The translations under genes were made by a program, and so were the position numbers. Shown here piece by piece: positions 12,201 through 21,438 of a stretch of DNA of 64,000 bases. Every line of letters begins with the position of its first letter. Within the stretch, counting starts at the first letter, position 1. This DNA is from Lentinus brumalis (taxonomy: Eukaryota; Basidiomycota; Agaricomycetes; Polyporales; Polyporaceae), in contig MARA01000004.1 of NCBI GenBank assembly GCA_001792895.1, positions 1,178,001 through 1,242,000 of the forward strand. The letters run 5' to 3'. The notes beneath the pieces were generated by a model. That model worked only from the letters and a program-made list of their open reading frames with translations, ran no database searches and was not told the DNA's origin.

Positions 12201-14371
12201 CCCTGGCACGAACCCCGCCTGGGCCTTATGGATTATACTCGGTGCGACCTCCGCAAGCCTTACCGCCATCGCTTTACTCAGCAGTTTATAGTCTGTATTC
12301 AGGAGAGTAATAGGTCGGTAGTTGACTACTCGTGAGCGTTCACCTTTTTCCTTATAGATCGGAGCAATCCAACCATGAGCCAGCGACGTGCTCGGATCCA
12401 CGCCGTGCAGTCTTATATCTTCGAAAACCGCCGTCAACAGCCGGACAATATCGAAATCAGTTCGTACTGGGAAACGTTTGTCCTCCATGTGTCTGGCATG
12501 CAGAGCTTTCCAGAGCTCGAAGGGGATCCCGTCCAGGCCGGGCGAGGTGCCATTCTTGGCGAAACGGAGGGACAGTGCACATTCCTCGTAAGTGAAACTA
12601 TCTCCCATCTCTGACGCTTGAGCAGCCGTGAGCTTGACATCAAGGCTCTCCAGGGCCTGAACGCAGTCCGCCACCCGCTCCTCCACAGACCTCACGCCCG
12701 ATTCATCCCGCTGTACCATCATATGGTGTCTTCTCGCCATGTCGGCCATCCGTACCGAGTTAGTCTCATATAGCTTTTCTCCTCCGACTCCAAATTCGCC
12801 TTCTTTCACGAACGCCGTGATGACATCTCTTGGGGCAGCTTCACGATGGAGCTTCGACCAATACTTTGTCGGGCGGTCGCCTAGCAGTCTGTGTGTAGCT
12901 CTCGAATTTTGTTGTTGTTGTTTGTACCTCCGTTGTTTGAGCTGACGTATTTGCTTGGTCAGGGCCTCCGCTTCTGCAACTACCTCCAGCTCTGGAAGGT
13001 CTCTGCGTGCTTTGACTCGTCTGAGCTCTGTTTCGCAGAGTCTGATCTCGGCAAGAAGCCTCGGTACCACCTCGCGTTCCCTGTAACGTCCAAGTTTCAT
13101 CAGATCCGCCTTGAGACGGTGGAGGATTCTTTGAGGATTCGCTTTCTCCGTCCTAAGGTCCCCAGCTTCGAGGGCGGTAAGTTCTTGTATCGCTTCCAAG
13201 CCTCTCGTCTTGATTCGTTTCGCCAAAGTCTTATCCTTTATCAGCTGCAGAGGGAAAAGCGGACGCCCTTGTCCGACAAGGGGCGCATTTGACGGAGTCA
13301 GTTGCACTTGGATCAGACTGTGGTCCGTCCGGACCCCAGCCTCGCCTATCGCCCACTCCCTCGCGCCCTCAAAGACCTCTTGTGTGACATATATCCTATC
13401 GAGCCGCGAAAAGGTAGCGTCTCTCCCCGATCCTCTATGAAATGTATACTCTCTGATGTTCGGGTACGTCACACGCCATCCATCCGCCAGCATCAGACCC
13501 AGCGACATTTTCAGCTCGTCCAGAGCAATCGTCGAACGATCCGGACCCTCCGTCACAGGGAGCCGGTCTAAGGCGTCTTCCACATTATTAAAGTCCCCAG
13601 CCATCAGATGGGGCTTCGGGCAATCTAGGTGCGTCTCGTAAAACCGCCTGACTTGTTCATAGAAAACCTTTCGCTCCTCAACTCCGTTCGAGGTGGGAGC
13701 ATACACGCAAAGCACATGCTTAACATCACCTCCTTGGCAGGGAAAGGACACCTGCAAGGCTCTTCCAGGGACTACTTCGACCGCGCGTGCCTCCGAGGTA
13801 TTAATGTACCTCGCGTTCAGCACGACCGCCACCCCTCCTTTTGCGTCGGGGCACTCGGATGATCTGAATGGAAAACCTTTACTTTCTTTGCGAACATTTT
13901 ATGGATTCCTGCACGCCTTTCATCTGTGAGGTGAGTTTCCTGCAGGAGTAACACTCCTATCTTATGCTCTGACATCATCCGATATAGCTTCCCCCACTTA
14001 TTATCCGGATGGTCACGTATGAGGTTACCATAACCGTTAACGTTCAAGGAGGCTATCGTAACAGCGGTTCTTCTCTCATCTCTATACTTCCTCTTCCGTG
14101 TAGCGAGAGGCCCGTCTGGGGTAGGGGCCGGTCGTTGCTGAGATCCTGTGTCAGTTCGTCCGGGGAGGACAGAAACTTCCTCCATGCTTTCCGAGAAGAT
14201 GCCACCAAACCCAGCCTGAACATCATCAGCCCGGCGTCGGGCATTATCGTCGCCGAGACTTCTGTTCGGGCCAGGGCGCTGTTGATCGTTTGCCAGTGTA
14301 TTGCCAGAATGTGTGTATGTATGATGTATTGAGATGTTAGCGGTTGCAGCTGTCAGCCAGAGTACAACCAT
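9198..14371 (-). CDS. LINE ORF2: APE endonuclease, reverse transcriptase, RNase H (frame break near 13850)
   Basis: The endonuclease has the SLNVNGYGN, LLLQETHL, GDFNNVEDALDRLP and TDHSL motifs. The reverse transcriptase follows with VALDQEKAYDKI, GVRQGDPLSCLLF and FADDTTVYLS (catalytic Asp pair). RNase H keeps its acidic residues in IATDGS, GEITATLLAS, TDSQTT and RWVRGHSGHSRNEEAD. Near the C terminus, CAICGECETMTHIIFEC is a CCHC zinc finger of the zf-RVT kind. The protein is about 1,725 residues. The endonuclease is split between two frames at 13825-13860; one added base in the four-base G run at 13848-13851 (+ strand) joins them exactly as the family requires. This is either a homopolymer miscall or the single lesion in an otherwise intact copy. 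The start at 14371 is the first ATG of the open stretch and is uncertain. Confidence 0.88.
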
Positions 14372-14786
14372 GTCTCTGGCTCAAGGCGAGTATATCCCCT
14401 TGCCGGGGTGACGGCGCGCTAGAACAGTTCGCAGTTACTGTTTACCGTAGCGCTTTCGCTATTGCGTGGTTCGTCCGGCCTAAATAGGCCACCATGTAGT
14501 GACAGACAGACCTTCCTGTGCCAGGGGCCAGTAAATTGGGGCCTGTCTGTAGCTATGTCAGTCAGCGCATAACTGCTTAGCGCTGCGACATCGTGTACTC
14601 GCTCTGACTGCCACCTCAGAGCGCTACGCCGCTAGACCGTTCCACCATGCTTTTGTTAGTGATACTGCACCTCTACGACCTCCTCGCGCCCTCAGATCCA
14701 ACGTGTTGAGTGGTGAGGTTCGATTAGGAGACGCAGTCTAGAGTACTTTAAAGAGCCGAGACCTTTCCGAGACTCCACCGCCCGCA
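14372..14786 (-). other. LINE inter-ORF region with strong RNA hairpins
   Basis: No ORF. Contains GGCCTAAATAGGCC (14477-14490), the pair ACAGACAG/CTGTCTGT (14502-14509 with 14543-14550) and an 8-bp stem CGCTCTGA/TCAGAGCG (14600-14607 with 14616-14623). Its position between ORF1 and ORF2 makes a translational re-initiation or internal entry role possible; this is inference. Confidence 0.5.
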
Positions 14787-17714
14787 TCACCGCCATGCCC
14801 CCGGCGTCCAGTCACCTCCTCGTCCTCCGCGCAGCGGTCTGCCCGCCTGAGGCCACTGCCCTCTTGCTCCGCCTCTCGCGCGAGCTCCCCATCCTCGTCC
14901 ATTCCCAGCCTGACTGGAACGATTTCCACGATCCATGCTCCTATCCCGCCATCCTCCACCTTCTCTCTGCGTTTGCTGCGGCGGGCCTCCCCGACCTCTA
15001 CCGCCGACGTCCCTTGACGCGCCTTCAACCTGGAGTTTCGTATGCGAGCCCGAGCCTGCTTCAGGCCCCTTCCAGCCCCGCATCCTCGGGAAGGGACATC
15101 CATGGTCTTCATGGTCGACGCCGCGACAGCCTGCGCACCAGAAGATCCGCTGCGCTCTTCCCGCACCGCAGAGGAGGGAGTTGAACCTGTACGTCCTCAT
15201 CTCCTCGACCCACTCTCTCCATCCTTCCACGTCGTCGGTTGGCGGAACGATATACACATTCGCAACGTACGCGCCTTTCCTAGTTACCGTGATCTTGATC
15301 TGCAGCGAATTGATCACGAAGGTGACTCTCCTTCCTTCTGCAATGTGCTTGAGCTGATCGTTCCCTTGAACTAGATCCTCCAGGCGCGCCAACATGTGCT
15401 TCGACCGCAGAACGCCCAGGACAGCCTTCCGGATAGCTTCAACGTCCGGGCGAAGGAAACCCACGAGGCCACAGACGTAGCGCGGGTTGGAGGGGGTTCT
15501 CAGGTGCGTGATCATGGACACTCCTTTTGACGATGCCACCCTGATCTTCGTCAACTCCCATGCGCTTGCAGCCGTAAGACCTCGGATGATCCAGACGAAG
15601 GGCAGCTCTCTTGATTGCATCAAGCCACGGCAGTCCGGGTCAGGAGGAACAACGTGGAATCCAGTCTCTCCGGTAAGCAGAGTCACCATACTAGTGACCG
15701 AAGACTCAATGTGTCTCAGGACTGCGTCATTTTCCGTATACTTGAAGTTGAAGACAGTGAAGGGGACGACCGGTTCCTGACCCCAGCGGACGAGTCCGAT
15801 GAACTCAGTCGAGAGCCCTTTGAAGATGGCCTCCGCGTCTTCCAGGTGTATCGTCCAGCGTTCGTTATGCGGGTCTTCAACTCGCGTCGGGATGTCGACG
15901 AAACTCTCATCTCCGTCGTACGCTGTCTGCATGATCTTCCCAGCTCCACCCACAGCTCCTCCCATTCCTCGCGTGCGCGGGGTCTCCATGCCGTTCCTAT
16001 CGAGGAGTTTTTCATCATCGTCTTCCTCCTCTGCCTCGTCCATCATCTCGTCGCGCGAGGGCGTACGATACCGTCGCGCAGAGAGGCCACCGTTCACCTG
16101 GCTGCGGAGATCGCTTCTGGACCGCCTTCCCATCTCCTCAAAGTAGCGCTCCTCCGCCTCGTAGCCCTTTTCGTCCTCAGCCTGTGGCCCCGGCTGCCCA
16201 CGCCCGCGATGCTTGAATTCCCAAGCTTTCGTGTTCGGTAGAGCCGAGAAAGACGACCAGCTACGCTCGTTCCCGGGACCCCTTTCTTCCTCGTCGTCGT
16301 CTGAGCCGGCGTTATCGCGCAGCCGAGTCTCGTATTCGTGCAGCCCGTCAACTGCACGTCGCCTCCTTCCCGTACCGGTGGCCGCCTGGCCCTGGCCCAA
16401 CAGTTCCGGGGCATAGCCCCCGCACCACTGCCTCCCATAGGTCTCTCCCTCAGCCCTCGGCACCGGGTCCGACAGCAGGTGCTGGAGAGAGCGTTCCTGC
16501 CGGTGCTGTCGGCGTTTCTCTCCCGCATCGCGGAGTCCTTGCGCCTGATTGGGAGGAGGCATCCTTAGGAGGCTGCTTCCATCGTCTTCGCGATCGACAT
16601 CCATATCCGCAGCTCCAGTATATCGGGGGGCACTCCGGATGTCAACGGACGGCTTCCTCGCGCGCGCACTCGGCCTCGAAGCGTAGGTACTCGAGGGAGG
16701 TACCGGAGCCTCCTCTAGCAGGCTCCTCGGCCGCGTTCCCGCCCTTTCCTCGAAACTAGACCCCGCCTTCCGGGGTCTTGCTTTCGAGGCGACGGTACTA
16801 ACGCTATGCGGTGTAGGTGCCTTCCCTGACTGGTTCGCGTCGCTATCATACTCGAAGTTCTGCGATGGGCGGGACGGGCGCTGCATGGGTGTGGACACAG
16901 CTACAGATGCGAAGCGACTACCTCTACCCTCTCTCCCGCTCTCCTCGTCTCCTCCCCACGGATTCCCAAGAAATTCTGTCATAGGTGGGAGTCCAAGCGA
17001 CTCCGCTTTTTCTCCTCCGTCTTGCTCTCGCCTCTGGCGCCTCATCGACCTGAGACGTTCATCGCTAGCGGCAGAACCCGCCCAAGATCGCTTCCTCAAG
17101 CTCGTTATGAAGCCCAACTGGTCACGCGCATGCTGCTGCTCACCGGCAAACTCGTCCGCCCGCTGAGCGCGTGCTAGGGCATCGTCGCGTGTCTCGTTGG
17201 CAGTCGTCTCCTGCTGCGGCCCTTTCCCCGGGGTGTCCTGGCACTCTCCGTCCGGGATCTCGCCTTCCTCATGGCCTGCGTACTCGTTTTCATCGAAGAG
17301 ATAGTTGTGAGGGGAGGGGAGGGCCGCCCACAAAGGCGCGCTTCCAGCGCTTGCTGCCGGGGACGCTGTCGCCCGCTCGTCGAAGGCCTCGATGCTTTCA
17401 CGTCCGGCACCACTCGTCCAGGACTCGATGGAGGACGTAGGGGAGTGGGAGACGTCGCCACCAGCCTCCTACATGCTATCGGCATACGCAGGAGGGCCGT
17501 ATAGAGAGCAACTCACCTGGCCGCCAAAGCGCCGCTCGTCACTTGTCTCCCCTTCTCCGCGGACCGTTGTCTCGTCGTCAGAAGCAACCGGGACATCGTC
17601 CAGCTCATTCGTCTGCGATTCGTCACCGGCCATCGACCGAAATCCGCCGTTAGCACGGGGAGGATCTTGCTCTGGCAGCCTCGTTGATCGCCCACGGATA
17701 CTCACAGGCGGCAT
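14787..17714 (-). CDS. LINE ORF1: gag-like nucleic-acid-binding protein
   Basis: About 960 residues if read from the ATG at 17712-17714. The first half is low-complexity, charged and Ser/Pro/Arg-rich. The second half holds a folded core (around WTIHLEDAEAIFKGLSTEFI to RTYRFNSLLCGAG) with alternating beta/helix character. It is followed by a zinc-knuckle-like CAGCRGVDHEDHGCPFP motif and an RGG/Arg-Gly-rich tail, the usual layout of fungal LINE ORF1 proteins. A TAG interrupts the frame near 17471, but it lies in a 48-base segment (17469-17516) with perfect GT-AG ends (GTGAGT...ATGTAG). Removing that segment leaves the frame intact. Without splicing, translation would have to begin downstream of 17469. 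The function is inferred from position and composition. Confidence 0.72.
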
Positions 17715-18078
17715 AGTATAGCGCTGGCCCGGCGTCGTTGTCGGATTCAGCAAGGCGCTCAGACAGCAGCGAAGATGCGGAGAGGGAGGAGAGGGGAGGG
17801 GAGAGAGGGAGGGCAGTATCTCGCCTCCCAGCAGGACTTAGAGCACGTAGCATTGTCGTTGTTTATTTGTCCCAGCGCATCGTGTGAACGTGCCTCCTCT
17901 CGTTCAGCTCAAACCGTTGCCAAAAGAGCGTTTCGTCGTACATTTGCGTCGGCAGCGTTAAATCGCCAGCGTGTTTCGTCCTGCGCGGACCTCTTGGCTG
18001 GTTCATAGCAGAAGGCGCCTTCCTTTCCTTCTTGGGCAAGACGCCTGGGTCCGGAACTATCTGGTTGTCCCCTTCTCC

Positions 18079-18546
18079 TTAACGGGCAACTTTGGCAGAA
18101 AGTAGACGCCTCTTGTCGTCTCTCACTCTTCCGTCTCTATCATCCTCACTCGCCATACTCGTCTCAGCTGTCCTTACTGCGTTCCATCGACTGGAATCAC
18201 TCGTTGTAAGTCGTTCCGTCTCCTCTGTTTGTTTCGGGCATTCTCGTGCGTTGGCCAGCAGTCTCTCGATCCCCGTGCTTCCCTTCGCTGTCAAGATAGA
18301 CGTTTTACGTCTGATTCGCTTTAGTCCTTGCATTCCGAAGGCATCGCGGGGGTCTATCGCAGCTGTCTGGGGCAAAGGAAACGTTCTACAGCGTGGTTGA
18401 GCTTCCTGGGGACGTTCGTCGCAGCAGGATCTGTGCACTATATCATCGAGCCACTTTCTGCGTCCATCGGCACCCATCGCGCTGTCCGATTTCACGCCAG
18501 TTAGACTCACGCTCACCCTCTTGCGTTGCATAGCACCGCCCATCAT
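18079..18546 (-). CDS. Unrecognised 155-residue ORF in LINE leader
   Basis: ATG at 18544-18546, preceded by a second in-frame ATG candidate region, and stop at 18079-18081. The product is basic, has no recognisable domain and is oriented with ORF1, ending about 365 bases before it. A second overlapping ORF (18443-18691, same strand, other frame) competes with it, so it may be chance or part of a spliced reading frame. Confidence 0.3.
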   Translation of the reverse strand: MMGGAMQRKRVSVSLTGVKSDSAMGADGRRKWLDDIVHRSCCDERPQEAQPRCRTFPLPQTAAIDPRDAFGMQGLKRIRRKTSILTAKGSTGIERLLANARECPKQTEETERLTTSDSSRWNAVRTAETSMASEDDRDGRVRDDKRRLLSAKVAR

Positions 18547-19353
18547 TCTTCGTCACCGCGGCCTTAACATCGCGCTCGGGCTGTGGTCTCCTCGTACCTT
18601 CTTCTGCTTGGGGTATGTGCCCGATCCGCTGCCCCGCTTGTGTCTCTAATTCTTCCGTATCTAGGTTTCTAGTTCGACACTCCTGCCCCACGTGCTATTC
18701 TTTCCGACTCGCTCCAGTACATCCCTCATTCACGAGGACCCTCTCGCGCCTGTAGGCTCTGCTTCCCGCGGGCTCAAAAGCTCCCGACTGCGCAGCGCAA
18801 CGTTCCGGCTATCACAGGTACTAGTCTCTCTTCGTTTGCTCGCGCAGTCGTTGAGGAGCTTCACATACTGACTCGCGTACAGTTGGCAGGCTGTGGGGCC
18901 GCATCGCCTTCGGATCAGGACCTACAAGTGCACCTTCTCTGTCATGTTCCGTCGGTGGTGGCTCCCTGCTTCTCCCGTCAGTGCATGGCTTTCAGGCGCA
19001 GAAGACGCCTCGTCTCGACGCGCGCGCACTTCGCCACTTCTTCCTGTCTCGCGCGCACTTGCGTGCCCGTCTTCACTAAGAGTTACACGTATCCCGCGCG
19101 TTTGCCCGCCCATTCGCGGGTTCCTCGCATCGGGGCTGTTGTGGAAGCGTCGTCGTACGTCCGTCCGTCTTGCTCATGCAGCACTCTGCGTACTTATTGT
19201 CTGTTCGTAGACGTGTATCGTTCCAGAGTGTAGTCGCGCTTCACGCAGCAAGGTCGTCAACGCCTATCAGCGTCTCGAGACGTGCGCTTTTGCCGTGTTT
19301 CCTGGGTCACGCACTCAGCTATTGGATCAGGTAAGCGGCATCATATCCATTCG

Positions 19354-20157
19354 TTACATCGCATAATCGTATTTCATCCACAGATGCATCGCAAAGGTCC
19401 CTTCCCCGTCCGGCCTCAGGTCTTTATTCGCCTCTGCTCCTCTCTTTAGCGGGCGTGATCTGAAAGCTCCTCCTATCCTTTTCCTCCTCCGGCTCAAAGC
19501 GCATGCCTCCGCCTTACACATATCTTCACCCCTCCCTCGCTCCTTCGGCAGCAGAATCAGCGCACCCTGGTACTCCTCCGCGCCAACCATCCTCCATCCT
19601 CTTGTCGTAACTCCTGGCACATAGGGCATAAACACTTCGACTGTGCCCACCGCGTTTCCTTCGCAGTCGTTTCGGACCACGACTCGCATCCATCCTCCTC
19701 CTGCGTCTGATATTCCAACCACCTGTCCTGCGACATGAGGGTCGTAGGGGCCGTACTCCGACAAGCACGTTCCCTGCCTCGCCTCTGTGTCTTTTGCCAT
19801 CGCGACCACCCGAACTCCGTCTCCCAAGGCTAACAGCCCTGTCGGCTTGAGCACTGTGGTGTAAACATGCGCTTGCGTCCTTGCTCCACCATCGGTCGCA
19901 TGCGTATCGCCATACTTCCTCCACCACGCGTAGATCACGATCCTTCCATCTTCCTCCTGTACTTCATCGTCCCAGATCTCCTTCCGCCCTCTGCACCATT
20001 TACTCCTTTCCATCGTCTGTGTTGTCCTCGACATCGGCCCTCCTAGCGTGTACCCGTTGCAGCTTGTGCCTTGCTGCGATGCGCGTTGGGTGCGGTGACG
20101 TCTCCGCCCTCGTATGTTCTTTGTGAGCAGTGTAGAGGTGTGCACGCTTGCCAGCAT
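19354..20157 (-). CDS. Unrecognised 267-residue ORF (ORF0 candidate) in LINE leader
   Basis: The longest ORF in the 3.6 kb upstream of ORF1, in the sense orientation, with ATG at 20155-20157. The product has a mixed, globular-looking N-terminal two thirds (YAWWRKYGDTHATDGG, VVGISDAGGGWMRVVVRND, TVEVFMPYVPG) and a basic C-terminal segment rich in Arg/Lys that looks like a nuclear-targeting or nucleic-acid-binding tail. I recognise no family. A folded-looking protein of this length lying inside the element boundaries suggests a third element-encoded protein. Confidence 0.5.
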   Translation of the reverse strand: MLASVHTSTLLTKNIRGRRRHRTQRASQQGTSCNGYTLGGPMSRTTQTMERSKWCRGRKEIWDDEVQEEDGRIVIYAWWRKYGDTHATDGGARTQAHVYTTVLKPTGLLALGDGVRVVAMAKDTEARQGTCLSEYGPYDPHVAGQVVGISDAGGGWMRVVVRNDCEGNAVGTVEVFMPYVPGVTTRGWRMVGAEEYQGALILLPKERGRGEDMCKAEACALSRRRKRIGGAFRSRPLKRGAEANKDLRPDGEGTFAMHLWMKYDYAM

Positions 20158-21402
20158 GGGGAGGGGGGGAGGGGGTGCGTTTCATCGTTACTGCTGTCTA
20201 GCTTTTCAATGCCAGCGGTGTTGCCAGAAACGTAATCGTGTAAGGAGCGGCTTCAACCAGGGTGGCGATTGACATGAAAAGGAGTGTGAGGGCGCGATTC
20301 GGGCCGAGACGGAAGACGTTTAAGGAGCGACAACAGTTGGAGTTTCAGATTCGGGGCCGTTCGGAGCACCTCATACATCCTCTTTTAAAGAACTCAGACA
20401 TCCCTGACTCATCCAAAATCATCCGATGTCGCCATATTCTGCTACATTGCACCATCCGCCAGTGATTGCGCCATATGGAACGCAGGATTTGTACGCTCAT
20501 TTCGCTTGACGTGAAGTGTTCTTCCCCAGTCTCACCAACCGCTTACACTGCCTAGGCCTTTGCCCGTCGCAGAATGCTACCCACCTGATCCGCGTTTATT
20601 CCGTCGTTACTGGCCGTACTTCCGTGGCCCTATGAGCACGGCATCTCTCGACAGAGTCATACGAGAGCCAGGCTTGTGCTAGAGGGACCCTGTTCCCTGA
20701 GTACAGGCGTTCCGAGCTCAAGCAGCACTGAGAGTAGATGTAAGTGCTATGTCATCTCTCATCCGCCGCGTACTTCAGTAGAGAAAACTGGCCGGCTTCG
20801 AGCTCTAGCAGGCAGCCAGCCTCTCCGTTCCATTGATTCGGTCAGGTGCGTTCCGGGGTCTACAGTCCAGCCCCGACCTCGCGTGTATCACTTGAAAGAC
20901 CTTAGTCTGCCAGGTCGGGCCGTGGTCTCATACGTGCAGTTCATCTCTCTTCTATCATCCTACTGCGATTCCTTCACTCGTATTCATCACGCCGGACTTT
21001 TCGCCGACGTTTCTCCTCCTTCAGTCTTAGGCGCCCTGCCAGCACCATACTCATGTACGGTACGTCTCGCCTCTCCTAGTATCCTCTTTGAGGGTCCTGG
21101 CCCCAAGCGTTCTATCATTCCTAGGTCATCGTCCTTCGTATCTCTCATGTCTTGTACGCCTTCCGGCAACCTCTGGGCACGAGACCAGGTGCCCCGACCT
21201 GGTCGCCCCGCATCCTGATTATGCGATTCTCATGTGTTCTCTAGTGCTCAAGGGTCCTAAGCCCGACTCGGTTCCTTTCCTGAACCCTCCGTTCGATCTG
21301 CCCACCCAGTAAGCAAAATTTGTCTCCACGTCTCAGCCCTCCTATTGGCTGAGGACCGTGGGAAGTTATGGGTGGTGGTGGTCACCGGAAGAGGAGCCCC
21401 TC

Positions 21403-21417
21403 AGCGCCCGACACTTT
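21403..21417. repeat. Target-site duplication, copy at LINE 5' end
   Basis: Exact direct repeat of 8919-8933. The bases further out differ on both sides, which fixes the element's 5' boundary at 21402. Confidence 0.88.
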
Positions 21418-21438
21418 GCCTCTGCTCTCCGCTCCGCC

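Larger units (their letters stand above)
8934..21402 (-). mobile_element. 12.5-kb non-LTR retrotransposon (LINE, endonuclease-RT-RNase H type)
   Basis: The element reads on the minus strand. From 5' to 3' it has about 3.6 kb of leader with unrecognised ORFs (21402-17715), gag-like ORF1 (17714-14787), a 415-base inter-ORF gap, ORF2 with APE endonuclease, reverse transcriptase, RNase H and a zf-RVT-like zinc finger (14371-9198), a 3' UTR and a poly(A) tract (+ strand T-run 8931-8946). AGCGCCCGACACTTT occurs at 8919-8933 and again, directly repeated, at 21403-21417. This is the target-site duplication expected from target-primed insertion; its last three bases merge with the tail. The domain order is that of Tad-like fungal LINEs. 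At 12.47 kb it is well above the usual 6-8 kb. Nested insertions inside it cannot be excluded. Confidence 0.88.
17715..21402 (-). other. LINE 5' leader region
   Basis: About 3.7 kb lying inside the target-site duplications and upstream of ORF1. It carries the two ORFs listed separately, and a purine-rich tract at about 17776-17815 (pyrimidine-rich on the sense strand) just before ORF1. I see no tandem promoter monomers and no second poly(A) tract or terminal repeat that would mark a nested element. Confidence 0.5.

Noticed and set aside
14590..14660. tRNA-like sequence (minus strand, stem CGCTCTGA/TCAGAGCG) between the LINE ORFs
   Set aside because: There is no B box (GGTTCGANNCC), no acceptor stem pairing and no T-arm, so it is described only as RNA structure.
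17174..17485. 103-codon minus-strand ORF overlapping the LINE ORF1 N terminus
   Set aside because: It is in a different frame from the conserved ORF1 core, and the ORF1 frame with the 48-base intron-like segment explains the region better.
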